Below, piece by piece: positions 26,516 to 35,396 of a stretch of 50,504 bases of DNA. Source of the DNA: a virus. A program made the position numbers and the translations under genes. The stretch is taken from IMG/VR virus record IMGVR_UViG_3300046330_000113, positions 1-50,504 of that record. One strand, written 5' to 3'. Positions within the stretch are counted from its first letter, which is position 1. Each line of letters opens with the position of its first letter. The notes beneath the pieces were generated by a model. The model made no database searches, was not told where the DNA came from, and was given only the letters and a program-made list of their open reading frames with translations.

Positions 26516-27393
26516 TGGGTAAAATATTAACAAATTTAGAATTTATTAAAAAATTACCAGATAATATTAAAAATAATTACGACATATTAGAAGACTATAA
26601 AGGATGTAAACAAAAACTATTAATAAAATGTAAATGTACAAAATTATTATACAACTGTAATACTGAAAAATTATTGATTGGAAACAAACCTTCTATAAAA
26701 AGTGCTGTTAATAAATCAGAAATATTATCTCATAGAATAAAACAATTACATCCTACTTTAATGTTATTGACTTTTTCAGATAATATTAAAGATTATATTA
26801 TAGTTAGTGATCAACACAATATTCGTTATAAAATATCTCAAGATTCTTTATTACAAGGGAGATGTCCAACTATTGATAGTGCAATATCAAAAAATGAATA
26901 TATTAAAACTAAAGGTAATACTATTCATGATAATAAATATAATTATACTAATTTAGATTATAAAAATGCTAAAACAAAATTATCTATTATTTGTCCAATA
27001 CATGGTGAATTTAAACAGCAATTAAACGCTCACATAAATGGTTCAGGTTGCATAAAATGTGTAAAAAGAAAAGGTGGTTATAATTTAACTAATTGGGAAA
27101 ATACTGCTAAAAATTCCAAAAACTTTGACAATTTTAAATTATATATTATTGAAATCTGGGATAGTAATGAAAAGTTTTATAAAATAGGTAGAACTTTCAC
27201 AACTACTAATTTTAGATTTTATGGTAATACTAAATTACCATATAATTATAAAATTATAAAAGAAATTTTAGGTACGCCACAAGAAATATTTGAATTAGAA
27301 AAATTATTACACAAACAACATAAATTATATTCTTATAATCCATTAAAATTTTTCAATGGTTTAACAGAATGTTTTTCATATATAAATATATAA
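26515..27393 (+). CDS. Putative homing endonuclease with zinc motif and GIY-YIG-like domain
   Basis: A 292-aa protein. Residues ~130-185 hold a HDNKYNYTNLDY segment followed by CPIHGEF (Cys160, His163) and GSGCIKC (Cys179, Cys182), the treble-clef-like zinc unit common in phage-borne homing endonucleases. From ~208 on there is a GIY-YIG relative of the T5orf172/MUG113 type: LYIIEI (209-214), FYKIGRT (221-227, with Arg226) and a Glu-rich helix (FELEKLLHKQH, Glu260/262), then GLTECF. The N-terminal ~125 residues contain further Cys and may bind DNA. It starts in the stop of the cargo fragment before it (TAATG) and ends 2 bases before the ATG of the next fragment. It is in a different frame from both, so it is not an intein. 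Confidence 0.7.
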   Translation: MGKILTNLEFIKKLPDNIKNNYDILEDYKGCKQKLLIKCKCTKLLYNCNTEKLLIGNKPSIKSAVNKSEILSHRIKQLHPTLMLLTFSDNIKDYIIVSDQHNIRYKISQDSLLQGRCPTIDSAISKNEYIKTKGNTIHDNKYNYTNLDYKNAKTKLSIICPIHGEFKQQLNAHINGSGCIKCVKRKGGYNLTNWENTAKNSKNFDNFKLYIIEIWDSNEKFYKIGRTFTTTNFRFYGNTKLPYNYKIIKEILGTPQEIFELEKLLHKQHKLYSYNPLKFFNGLTECFSYINI

Positions 27394-27395
27394 CT

Positions 27396-29246
27396 ATGAA
27401 CACAAATAATAAAGAATTAATAAATCGTTTTAAACTTCCTTTATATATACAAGGAAAATCGTTTGCAGATGCTTCAAAAGCTATATCTGACAAATTTAAA
27501 GGACGTAATGATATGATTTCTAACAATACTAAAAATGAATTGTTAAAAAGATTAGCTGACGCACAAGAGTATTCTAAAACACAACCAGAACAATCTAATC
27601 AAATGGCTGGAGGTGGTTTTGCAGATAGTACTATAGGTCAAGCATTTGGTGATGAATCAACTGGTGCACAAAAAACAGCGGCACTTGGTGCAGGAGTAAA
27701 CACACTTCTTTCAGGTGTAGATCTTGCAAAAACAGCTTTTGGTAAATCTAACATAGACACTTCTGGACAATTTGCATCGACATCTGTAGACTCTGGTGCA
27801 ATGATTGGGGGAGCAGCATTAAAGGGAGCTAGTGCAGGAATGGCATTTGGTCCAATTGGTGCAGGTGTAGGAGCGTTAGTTGGAGGAATTGCAGGAGTAT
27901 TAGGTTCAAATAAAGCTAAAAAAGCTACTAATGAAAATACAAATAATTTTGCTACAGTTACAAATAGAAGACTGTCTGATAATTATTTTGCAATGGGTGG
28001 TGAAATAGATCCTCTTAAAATTACTAAAAATCAATCAATAAACAATTCTATTGTGTCAAATACTAATCCTACTGTACAATCAGATAGATTTAAATATGCT
28101 GTAGGAGAACAAGGTGGTGTACAACATGGTACATCTGGTGAAGCAGGACATTATTTATATTATGGTAAAAAACCTGGAGATGCTGGATTTAATCCAAATA
28201 TAAATAGAGAATTTGTTAATCAAAATGGATATAATACATATATGAATTCACCACAAGGTCAACAATATAGACGTAATTTAAATACACAAACTAATCAACC
28301 TATTGAACAATTAAGTTATGGTGGTGAAATAAATAAATATGTTGATGGTGGACCATTTCCAAAAAACTATAAAGATTTAAATATTTTAAATAATTATGGT
28401 GAAGATCCTAACACAATTCAAAGTATTCAAGATTCTAAAAAATTAGGGTATCACAATTATAAAATTGGTGATGCAGATTTAAACGGTGTTGTAAATAGTA
28501 AAGATGTATTAAAAAAAAAATCAACTAAAACAAATCCTTTAGATTTTTTAAAAAATAATTCAGATTTACTTCGTTATGCTCCAGCAGTCACAAATGCATT
28601 ACAATTAAAAAATCTTAAAAAACCAACAAATGTATCTTTAGATAAACTCGGTAATAGATATAAACCAAATTATGTAGATTTAGCACAACAACAAAATATT
28701 GTTAATCAAGAATTAAATAATGTTAACAGTGCAATACAACAATCTGGTGCATCACAAGGACAATCTAGAGCCGCAATGTTAGCATCACAATTAAATAAAA
28801 CTAAGGCTTTATCTAATGCTTATATGAATGCTGAACAACAAAATGCACAACAAGATGCTGCAGCACAACAATTTAACTTAGGTGTTGATCAAGTTAATTT
28901 ACAACAATCCAATAGTCAACAAGATATTAATGATAGAAATATGGGAGCATATGACACTCAAAAATCTAATTTAATTTCTGGTATTGCACAAAATTTAAAT
29001 GGTATTGGTAAAGAAGAATTTTATAAAAAAGCTCCTGAAAGAATGGGTTTAATATATGATTACAAAGGAAATCCTATAAATGGTGCTTATAAAGATAAAC
29101 AAGGTAACACTTTTAATAAAGAAGGTGTTATGATTTATGACAAAGATGGAAAAGAAGTTGTAAATAAATCAGCTAAAGGTGGTTATCTTAATCAAAATGT
29201 GTTAGATCACATAAACACAATGTATACAAAACGTAATAATAAATAA
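27396..29246 (+). CDS. Cargo (ejection) protein, probable C-terminal part of a split gene
   Basis: A 616-aa protein. The frame is open from 27369, but ATG at 27396 is preferred because it follows the endonuclease stop by 2 bases and begins a sensible MNTNNKELINRFKLP. Residues ~10-60 (FKLPLYIQGKSFADASKAI, split for length) resemble the middle of related single-chain cargo proteins. A Gly/Ala-rich hydrophobic stretch at ~134-170 (AMIGGAALKGASAGMAFG) looks like a glycine zipper that could insert in a membrane, as in pilot/ejection proteins. GGEI and VDGG motifs recur near 200-320. At 359-370 DADLNGVVNSKD fits a dockerin/EF-hand calcium loop. The Gln/Asn-rich part at ~430-530 is probably helical. 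Confidence 0.65.
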   Translation: MNTNNKELINRFKLPLYIQGKSFADASKAISDKFKGRNDMISNNTKNELLKRLADAQEYSKTQPEQSNQMAGGGFADSTIGQAFGDESTGAQKTAALGAGVNTLLSGVDLAKTAFGKSNIDTSGQFASTSVDSGAMIGGAALKGASAGMAFGPIGAGVGALVGGIAGVLGSNKAKKATNENTNNFATVTNRRLSDNYFAMGGEIDPLKITKNQSINNSIVSNTNPTVQSDRFKYAVGEQGGVQHGTSGEAGHYLYYGKKPGDAGFNPNINREFVNQNGYNTYMNSPQGQQYRRNLNTQTNQPIEQLSYGGEINKYVDGGPFPKNYKDLNILNNYGEDPNTIQSIQDSKKLGYHNYKIGDADLNGVVNSKDVLKKKSTKTNPLDFLKNNSDLLRYAPAVTNALQLKNLKKPTNVSLDKLGNRYKPNYVDLAQQQNIVNQELNNVNSAIQQSGASQGQSRAAMLASQLNKTKALSNAYMNAEQQNAQQDAAAQQFNLGVDQVNLQQSNSQQDINDRNMGAYDTQKSNLISGIAQNLNGIGKEEFYKKAPERMGLIYDYKGNPINGAYKDKQGNTFNKEGVMIYDKDGKEVVNKSAKGGYLNQNVLDHINTMYTKRNNK

Positions 29247-29247
29247 T

Positions 29248-31008
29248 ATGAATAGATATAGTCAATACAACGTTGCACAGTATGATCCGTTATCTATGCA
29301 AGAAATAATTGCGGCACCACTTTACAAGCAAAAAGTTTATGATGCTTTAGAAGAAGCACGTGTTAAACAAGCAGAAATGTTTAAGGTTAATCCCTTAGAT
29401 GTTCATACAGAAAGAGCTAAAAAACTTAATGATGAATACATGTCTAAAGTTGATGCGCTTGCAAATTATCAAACTAAAACAGGAGATATACAAGGTTCTA
29501 AAAGTAAATTTTTAGATTTACAAAGAGAATATAAAAAGTTAAATGATCCTATGGGAGAAGTTTCTAAAATTAATAATGCATATGTTGCAGAAGCTGCAGA
29601 AAAAACAAGATTTTTAGAAGCCGCGTCTAAACAATATGGTAGTACACAAGCATTAAATTTATGGAATCAGCATAGAAAAAATTATACAGGTGTTAATGAT
29701 AAAAATGAAATAGTAAATATTGACCCTAAAGGTATTGTAGCAAATCAAGATTTTATGAAAGATGTTAAAGAGTTTCATGATTTAATGGGTAAAACAACAA
29801 GCAGTATTGCTGGATCTGGTTATCAAATTATAGAAAGACCTGAAGGATTAGTAATGGTAAACAGTTCTGGTAAAACAGTTACAAATAATAATTTTGAACA
29901 ACTTAAAAATGCAGAAAAAGCACTAAATTCAAAATGGATACAACCTACAGGAGAAGGTACTTTATTTAATATTGAAGCAGGTAAAAACGCTGAAGAATTT
30001 AAAAATTATTTTACTAACACAATGTATTCACAACGTGAATCTGGTGTTACTAAAGATTCTAATACAAGTGCTACTTTTATTGGTAATAAAACAAATAACA
30101 CTTTAGATGGTGAAAATGTACCACTACCTGAAATTACTGTTCAAAATAAAAATAAAAATTTATTAGAAAAATTAACATTAGGAAATTCTTCATCTGGTTC
30201 ACCAAAATATTTAGATTTAAATACTGGACGTAATGGTAATTCAACAAATGTGTGGACTAAAAATAGTGATATAATACAAGATCCTGATTATAAAGCTATT
30301 GCTTACGGATTAAATAGAAAAAATGGTAAGAATTTTAAACCTGGAAGTATAGAAGAAAGAAAAGCCGTTGTAGAATACTTAACAAATAATACAGGTGTTG
30401 GAATTCAAAATGCAAGAATAGATCCCAATGTGAGTGTTTCAGGAAATTTATTTGCTAATAAATCAATACCTAAGGATAAGACAAAAGCTTCTGAAAATTT
30501 AACAGATAAATTAAAAAGAAATGAACTTTTAGCAGTAACTGAAAATGGAGAAAAAATTGAAGCTGAAGATATGGAATCTTTTACTTACACAGGTGATTTA
30601 ACGGCAGAATCTACAATTACTGCATTTAGCGCTTACGATTCAAGATCTAACAAACTTGCACATACAGGTTATATTACAAAAAAAGATGGAGATAAAGTTG
30701 TACATGTACCTGTATATGTATCTAGAAGTATTAATGATTTTGATAAATCAGAGTATAAAGGAGGTGTTGATTTTTATAATATTGCAAATACTGTAAAAAA
30801 CAGACCTGGAATATATGCTCAATTTAGAGATGATTTAATTTCAGGAAATCAAGGAAAAAATATAAAAGATTTTGAAGTAAAATATAATTCTACTAAAAAA
30901 ACATATGATATTAATTATTACGATGTTAGTAATAAAAAAACTGTAAGTATTAATAACATGGATGAAAATAAATTCCAAGAAGCATTAATTATAAGTAATA
31001 ACAGATAA
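29248..31008 (+). CDS. Internal virion (cargo) protein
   Basis: A 586-aa hydrophilic protein, one base after the previous stop. Residues ~1-120 are strongly helical and charged (LYKQKVYDALEEARVKQAEM, about 26-45), like the N-terminal parts of ejected phage proteins. The rest is mixed with many Asn, Lys and Thr, including GGVDFYNIANTVKNRPG near 507-523. No enzymatic motif, signal peptide or membrane span was found. Its place between the glycine-zipper protein and the three giant proteins indicates that it travels inside the virion. I cannot assign a molecular role. Confidence 0.5.
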   Translation: MNRYSQYNVAQYDPLSMQEIIAAPLYKQKVYDALEEARVKQAEMFKVNPLDVHTERAKKLNDEYMSKVDALANYQTKTGDIQGSKSKFLDLQREYKKLNDPMGEVSKINNAYVAEAAEKTRFLEAASKQYGSTQALNLWNQHRKNYTGVNDKNEIVNIDPKGIVANQDFMKDVKEFHDLMGKTTSSIAGSGYQIIERPEGLVMVNSSGKTVTNNNFEQLKNAEKALNSKWIQPTGEGTLFNIEAGKNAEEFKNYFTNTMYSQRESGVTKDSNTSATFIGNKTNNTLDGENVPLPEITVQNKNKNLLEKLTLGNSSSGSPKYLDLNTGRNGNSTNVWTKNSDIIQDPDYKAIAYGLNRKNGKNFKPGSIEERKAVVEYLTNNTGVGIQNARIDPNVSVSGNLFANKSIPKDKTKASENLTDKLKRNELLAVTENGEKIEAEDMESFTYTGDLTAESTITAFSAYDSRSNKLAHTGYITKKDGDKVVHVPVYVSRSINDFDKSEYKGGVDFYNIANTVKNRPGIYAQFRDDLISGNQGKNIKDFEVKYNSTKKTYDINYYDVSNKKTVSINNMDENKFQEALIISNNR

Positions 31009-31010
31009 TT

Positions 31011-34000
31011 ATGGAAGATGAAGAAATAAATGGAAATTCTGATTTTTTAAAAATAGCACAACACGTTAACAATCCTAAAAGAAAGAAAACAGGTTTATCA
31101 CACTATACGGAACTTTCTCGAAATAAAGTAAATTATAATCTTGGTTCTTATGGAGAATCTAAATATGATAAAGATTTAAATTGGGCATATGAAGTAAATA
31201 CAGATAATATTGAAGAATCTGTAAACGAACACCGCGCACAAAATCAATCTTGGGGGGCTAAAGCATCTGCAGGTATTGCTAGAATAGGTGTAAAAGCAGG
31301 AATAGAAATTGCTAAATTAGCTCCTACAATTGGTGGTATTATAGCATCACCATTTGCTGAAGATGGTCAAGGTTGGGAAACAGCTTTTAATAATGCTGGA
31401 CATAAAGCTTTAAATGCTTTAAACGAAGATATAAATAATGAATTACTTCCAGTATATGTAAAAAAAGCAGTATCTGAAGGTAACTTATGGGATAATTTAT
31501 CATCTATAGATTTTTATGCTACAGAAGGTGCTGATGGATTAGGATTTATGTTATCAATGTTTGCCCCAGGTGCTGCTTTTAAAGCACTTGGTGGTGCAAA
31601 CAAATTTAAATCTTTAGTAGGAGGATTTAGAGCAGGTGAAGAATTTATGTCTGGTACAAATATGATGACTAATGCTGCTAATTTAGGTTTAAAAGCTGAT
31701 GAAATAGGTATTACAATGTTTAATACTTTTGCAGAAGCTGCAGCTGAATCAGGTAGTCAAATGGAAGCGTTTAATAATTATAAACCTGATTGGATAAAAA
31801 GTAAAACTTCTAAGATTCAAAAAGAATTAGAAACTGGTAAAATTAATTCTGAACAAGCAAAATTTAAAATTGCAAATTTAGAAACTGAATTTAATCAACA
31901 AAAAGGTTCTGTAGGAAAAGAATCATTTTGGATGAATATGGGATTATTAGCTGTAACAAACTTTGCAAATACTAAAATGTTAGGACTTGCGGGGGAATCA
32001 GCTACAAAAAAAGTAGGTTCACAAGCTATACATAATGCAGAAGGTAATATTGAAAAATCTATTGCATCGAGAACATTAGTTGATAGACTTAAAGACATAC
32101 CCTCAAAAGCGGGTAAAATGTTTTTAAATGAAGGTTTTGTTGAAGAAGGTACACAATCTACAATTGAAAATTATCTATCGGGAAAAGCTAAACAAGGAGA
32201 ATTAACAGGTGATACATTAAATGATTTTAATTTAAAAGAATTTGGTGAAGAATATGCTGACATGGTTACTACTACTGAAGGACAAAAAGCTATTGCGTTA
32301 GGTGGTATATTAGGTTATGGTTCTGTAGCGGCTAGAAGTGCTAAACAATTAGCATTGGGTAGAACGATTACAGATCCTGAAACAGGTTTACCTACAAAAG
32401 TTAGACAAACAGATGATGGTTTAGAAATAGATAGAATTAATAGACTGTTAGATAAAGGTGTAGAAGCAGAAGCATATTTTGCTCAAATTAATTCTGATAT
32501 TTATAAAAGAACAGAAGAAATAAATCCTGAAACTGGTGAAAATGAATATGAATTAGTAAATGGTAAAAAAGTAATAGATCCTGTAAAAAGAGATACACTA
32601 TTAACAAATATTAAAATCACTGAAGATGATAGTAAAATTTGGGATAAAGCTGTTGCTGAAAATGATGTTGAAACAATAGAATATTTACAACAACTTGCTG
32701 AGGCAAGACTTGTAAACTCTTTTATTGCTGATAGTCAAGACGGTCTAAATATATTATCAGAATACTTAAAAGACAGCAAACTTCCAGAAGATCGTAAAAA
32801 ATCTATTATGGAAAAAGCTAATGTTACACAAAAAGCTCATGAACAATTTATTAGTTATGCACAACCTGTATTAGATCTTAAAAATAAAGACGCTACACCA
32901 GAAGATTTACAAAAATTTTATAATACTCTTGTAAACACTAATAAAATGAATACTATGAAACAATTTGAAGCTTCAAAAGCTTTAGATGTTCACAATAAAA
33001 AAATAAATGATTTATTATCTCAACACGGTTTAGATAGAACTAATTTAGAAAATGAAAGATTACGTTCACAATTAGCAACAAGAGATATGCGATTTGCTAA
33101 AGAACAAGAATTAGAAAATTATCACAATTCTTTATTGGAAGATGTTAAACAAACTAATTTAGATTTGTGGAATCCTAAAAAACAACAAGAAGCGTTTGAT
33201 AAAATTGTTAATGATAATAAAATAACACGTGATAATAATTCTGCAGAAAATGTAGCTAACGCTGATGCTATCACAGAAGCTATTGCTGCAGCACAAACTA
33301 TTGATGAAATTGACGAAAGTATTAATAATACAACCGTAGATCCTCAAACAGCAGAGGTAATAAATCAATTAGCTGATGATAAAAAGAAAGAAATTGTTAT
33401 AGCAGATAAAGAAACTTTAACTAAAAACAATGAAGAAGTTAAAGAAGAAATAAGAAGTAAATATCAAGCTGTTGATTTAGAAGGTATGGAAGATTGGTAT
33501 CAAGATACTGAAACAGGTGAATATGTACATAAAGATGAATTAGATGCATTAAATAATCTCGATAAAGAAAAAGTAATAGATACAAATGAATCTAAACAAG
33601 AAGATTTAACAGATTTAGTTGTTGAAGGGATTGTTGAAGATGAAATTATAGAAGTTCCTATTGAATTGCAAAATTTAGAAAAAGGTGATAAATTACAATT
33701 TCCTGGTGTTGCAACTATGGGTATTGATAGAAGTGGTAATACTTCTGGTAAATTTTCACAATATATTTTAGAACCTTTTAGAAATTTTATTAATAATTTT
33801 AAAAGTGTAAAAGATACAGTTGTAACATTTACTAAACCTGCTTATTTAAATAATTCAAATAAAATAGCATTAAGATATTTAGATGCTAAATATGTAAATT
33901 ATACTAATGAGCAATTAGATTTTATGTATAGACATTTACCATTACAAGTAAATGTTGATAAAAATACATTTACATTTATTGCGTCTTTAACAGACCAAGC

Positions 34001-35393
34001 GTCGCCCGATATAACAACCTATCAAGCTAGAAAACTAATAGTAGATGCTATTATTAAACATGGTTATGAAAATGTAACATCTAAAATACAATATCAAAAA
34101 GGTGGTAAATTAACTTATTTAGATGCAACTGTTGAAAATAAAATAATAAATATTAAAGAATTTGATGGTAAATCAAAAGATGTAAAACTATTTTGGGTAC
34201 AAGATATTGATGGTAATATTATCAATGAAAAAAATACAACTGTTGATAAAAAAGTAGAATTTCCATTTCCATTAAAAAACCCATCTAAACAAAAAGGTTA
34301 TGTATATACAATTATACACTCACCTGGTGGTATAGCAACACCTGTTAAATTAAATGTTAGAAAAATTACTACAGAACAAGCACAAATGATTTACAAAGTG
34401 TATAAAGCACTTTATGATTATAATCAAAATCCTGAAGGAGGAATTAGACTTGGACAAAATAATGCTAAATTAAGTGATTTATATAAAATAGATTCTACAT
34501 TAAAAGATTTAATTGAGAAAAATTTTCAAAGAGAATTTCAATTATTTAAAAATGGTGACCAAACTTCTATAGGTAATTTTATGACATTGTTTATACACGA
34601 TAATATTACATTAGAAGGTGAAACTAAACCTTACACAACTAAATATCAAAATGGTGAAATTATAATTGGTCAAGAAGGTGTGTTATCATTTGAAGGTGGT
34701 AAAATGTCTGAACAAGATTTTTTAGATTTTTTAACTACTAAAAAACGTCAAAATACTAAAATAGAATATCTTACAAGTGATTTTATTAACAGTCAAGAAT
34801 ATAAAAAGTACTTATTAGAAGAAGTAACAAGTATAAATATAGACACACTACAACCTTTTAGTGGTGATATTAATGTTTATGTTGATAGTAATGTTACTGT
34901 TATTAAAAAAGTACAAAAACCGTCCGAAGGTGAGAGGGTAAAAGTATCTCCAGTTAATGAAAATGTTAAAAAGATTATTATTAAAAATGTAAAAATTGGT
35001 AATTTACAAATTACTCAAACAGTAAATAGTAAAGGAAATATAGAAAGAGAAATTAAAAATTTAAAAAATAACAAATCTTTATTAAATATAATTACTTCTG
35101 AGGGTGATTCTAAGTTTTATTCATTACCTAATATTAATGCATTAATTGATAATAAATCAAAAACAATTAAAGATGTTGTTGGAAATATAGATGTTACTGC
35201 AGAACTAAAAGCATTACAGTCTAACCAAACAACATTAGAAAATAATACACAAAACATTTTGATTTCTGATAATGTTAATGTATCTTTGGATGAGAGTTAT
35301 AAAACAGAAGCTATAACTGAAGAAGGATTAAATCAATTAAAAAGTCTTAAAAAGAAAAAAGGTTTAGATAATAAACCACCAACTAAATGTTAA
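31011..35393 (+). CDS. Giant cargo protein 1 (1460 aa)
   Basis: First of three giant genes in tandem. Residues ~80-125 (KASAGIARIGVKAGIEIAKL), ~175-205 (GADGLGFMLSMFAPGAAFKA), ~305-326 and ~420-447 (AIALGGILGYGSVAARSAK) are Gly/Ala-rich hydrophobic segments that could cross or perturb a membrane. Residues ~530-880 look helical and highly charged. From ~890 on the protein becomes mixed alpha/beta with FPGVATMGIDRSGNTSGKF and LFWVQDIDGN. It ends in Lys-rich residues and PPTKC. In other crAss-like phages the first giant gene accompanies the polymerase gene and its product is packaged. I infer it helps pass cargo or DNA through the host envelope. No catalytic site was recognised. Confidence 0.6.
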   Translation: MEDEEINGNSDFLKIAQHVNNPKRKKTGLSHYTELSRNKVNYNLGSYGESKYDKDLNWAYEVNTDNIEESVNEHRAQNQSWGAKASAGIARIGVKAGIEIAKLAPTIGGIIASPFAEDGQGWETAFNNAGHKALNALNEDINNELLPVYVKKAVSEGNLWDNLSSIDFYATEGADGLGFMLSMFAPGAAFKALGGANKFKSLVGGFRAGEEFMSGTNMMTNAANLGLKADEIGITMFNTFAEAAAESGSQMEAFNNYKPDWIKSKTSKIQKELETGKINSEQAKFKIANLETEFNQQKGSVGKESFWMNMGLLAVTNFANTKMLGLAGESATKKVGSQAIHNAEGNIEKSIASRTLVDRLKDIPSKAGKMFLNEGFVEEGTQSTIENYLSGKAKQGELTGDTLNDFNLKEFGEEYADMVTTTEGQKAIALGGILGYGSVAARSAKQLALGRTITDPETGLPTKVRQTDDGLEIDRINRLLDKGVEAEAYFAQINSDIYKRTEEINPETGENEYELVNGKKVIDPVKRDTLLTNIKITEDDSKIWDKAVAENDVETIEYLQQLAEARLVNSFIADSQDGLNILSEYLKDSKLPEDRKKSIMEKANVTQKAHEQFISYAQPVLDLKNKDATPEDLQKFYNTLVNTNKMNTMKQFEASKALDVHNKKINDLLSQHGLDRTNLENERLRSQLATRDMRFAKEQELENYHNSLLEDVKQTNLDLWNPKKQQEAFDKIVNDNKITRDNNSAENVANADAITEAIAAAQTIDEIDESINNTTVDPQTAEVINQLADDKKKEIVIADKETLTKNNEEVKEEIRSKYQAVDLEGMEDWYQDTETGEYVHKDELDALNNLDKEKVIDTNESKQEDLTDLVVEGIVEDEIIEVPIELQNLEKGDKLQFPGVATMGIDRSGNTSGKFSQYILEPFRNFINNFKSVKDTVVTFTKPAYLNNSNKIALRYLDAKYVNYTNEQLDFMYRHLPLQVNVDKNTFTFIASLTDQASPDITTYQARKLIVDAIIKHGYENVTSKIQYQKGGKLTYLDATVENKIINIKEFDGKSKDVKLFWVQDIDGNIINEKNTTVDKKVEFPFPLKNPSKQKGYVYTIIHSPGGIATPVKLNVRKITTEQAQMIYKVYKALYDYNQNPEGGIRLGQNNAKLSDLYKIDSTLKDLIEKNFQREFQLFKNGDQTSIGNFMTLFIHDNITLEGETKPYTTKYQNGEIIIGQEGVLSFEGGKMSEQDFLDFLTTKKRQNTKIEYLTSDFINSQEYKKYLLEEVTSINIDTLQPFSGDINVYVDSNVTVIKKVQKPSEGERVKVSPVNENVKKIIIKNVKIGNLQITQTVNSKGNIEREIKNLKNNKSLLNIITSEGDSKFYSLPNINALIDNKSKTIKDVVGNIDVTAELKALQSNQTTLENNTQNILISDNVNVSLDESYKTEAITEEGLNQLKSLKKKKGLDNKPPTKC

Positions 35394-35396
35394 ATT

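Noticed and set aside
27369-27395. ATG at 27369 as start of the second cargo fragment
   Set aside because: It lies inside the endonuclease gene; the ATG at 27396 directly after its stop is in frame and gives a more typical N-terminus.
25682-29246. Intein or group I intron as explanation of the interrupted cargo gene
   Set aside because: The endonuclease frame differs from both flanks and has its own start and stop that abut the flanks, with no intein splice residues and no room for intron RNA.
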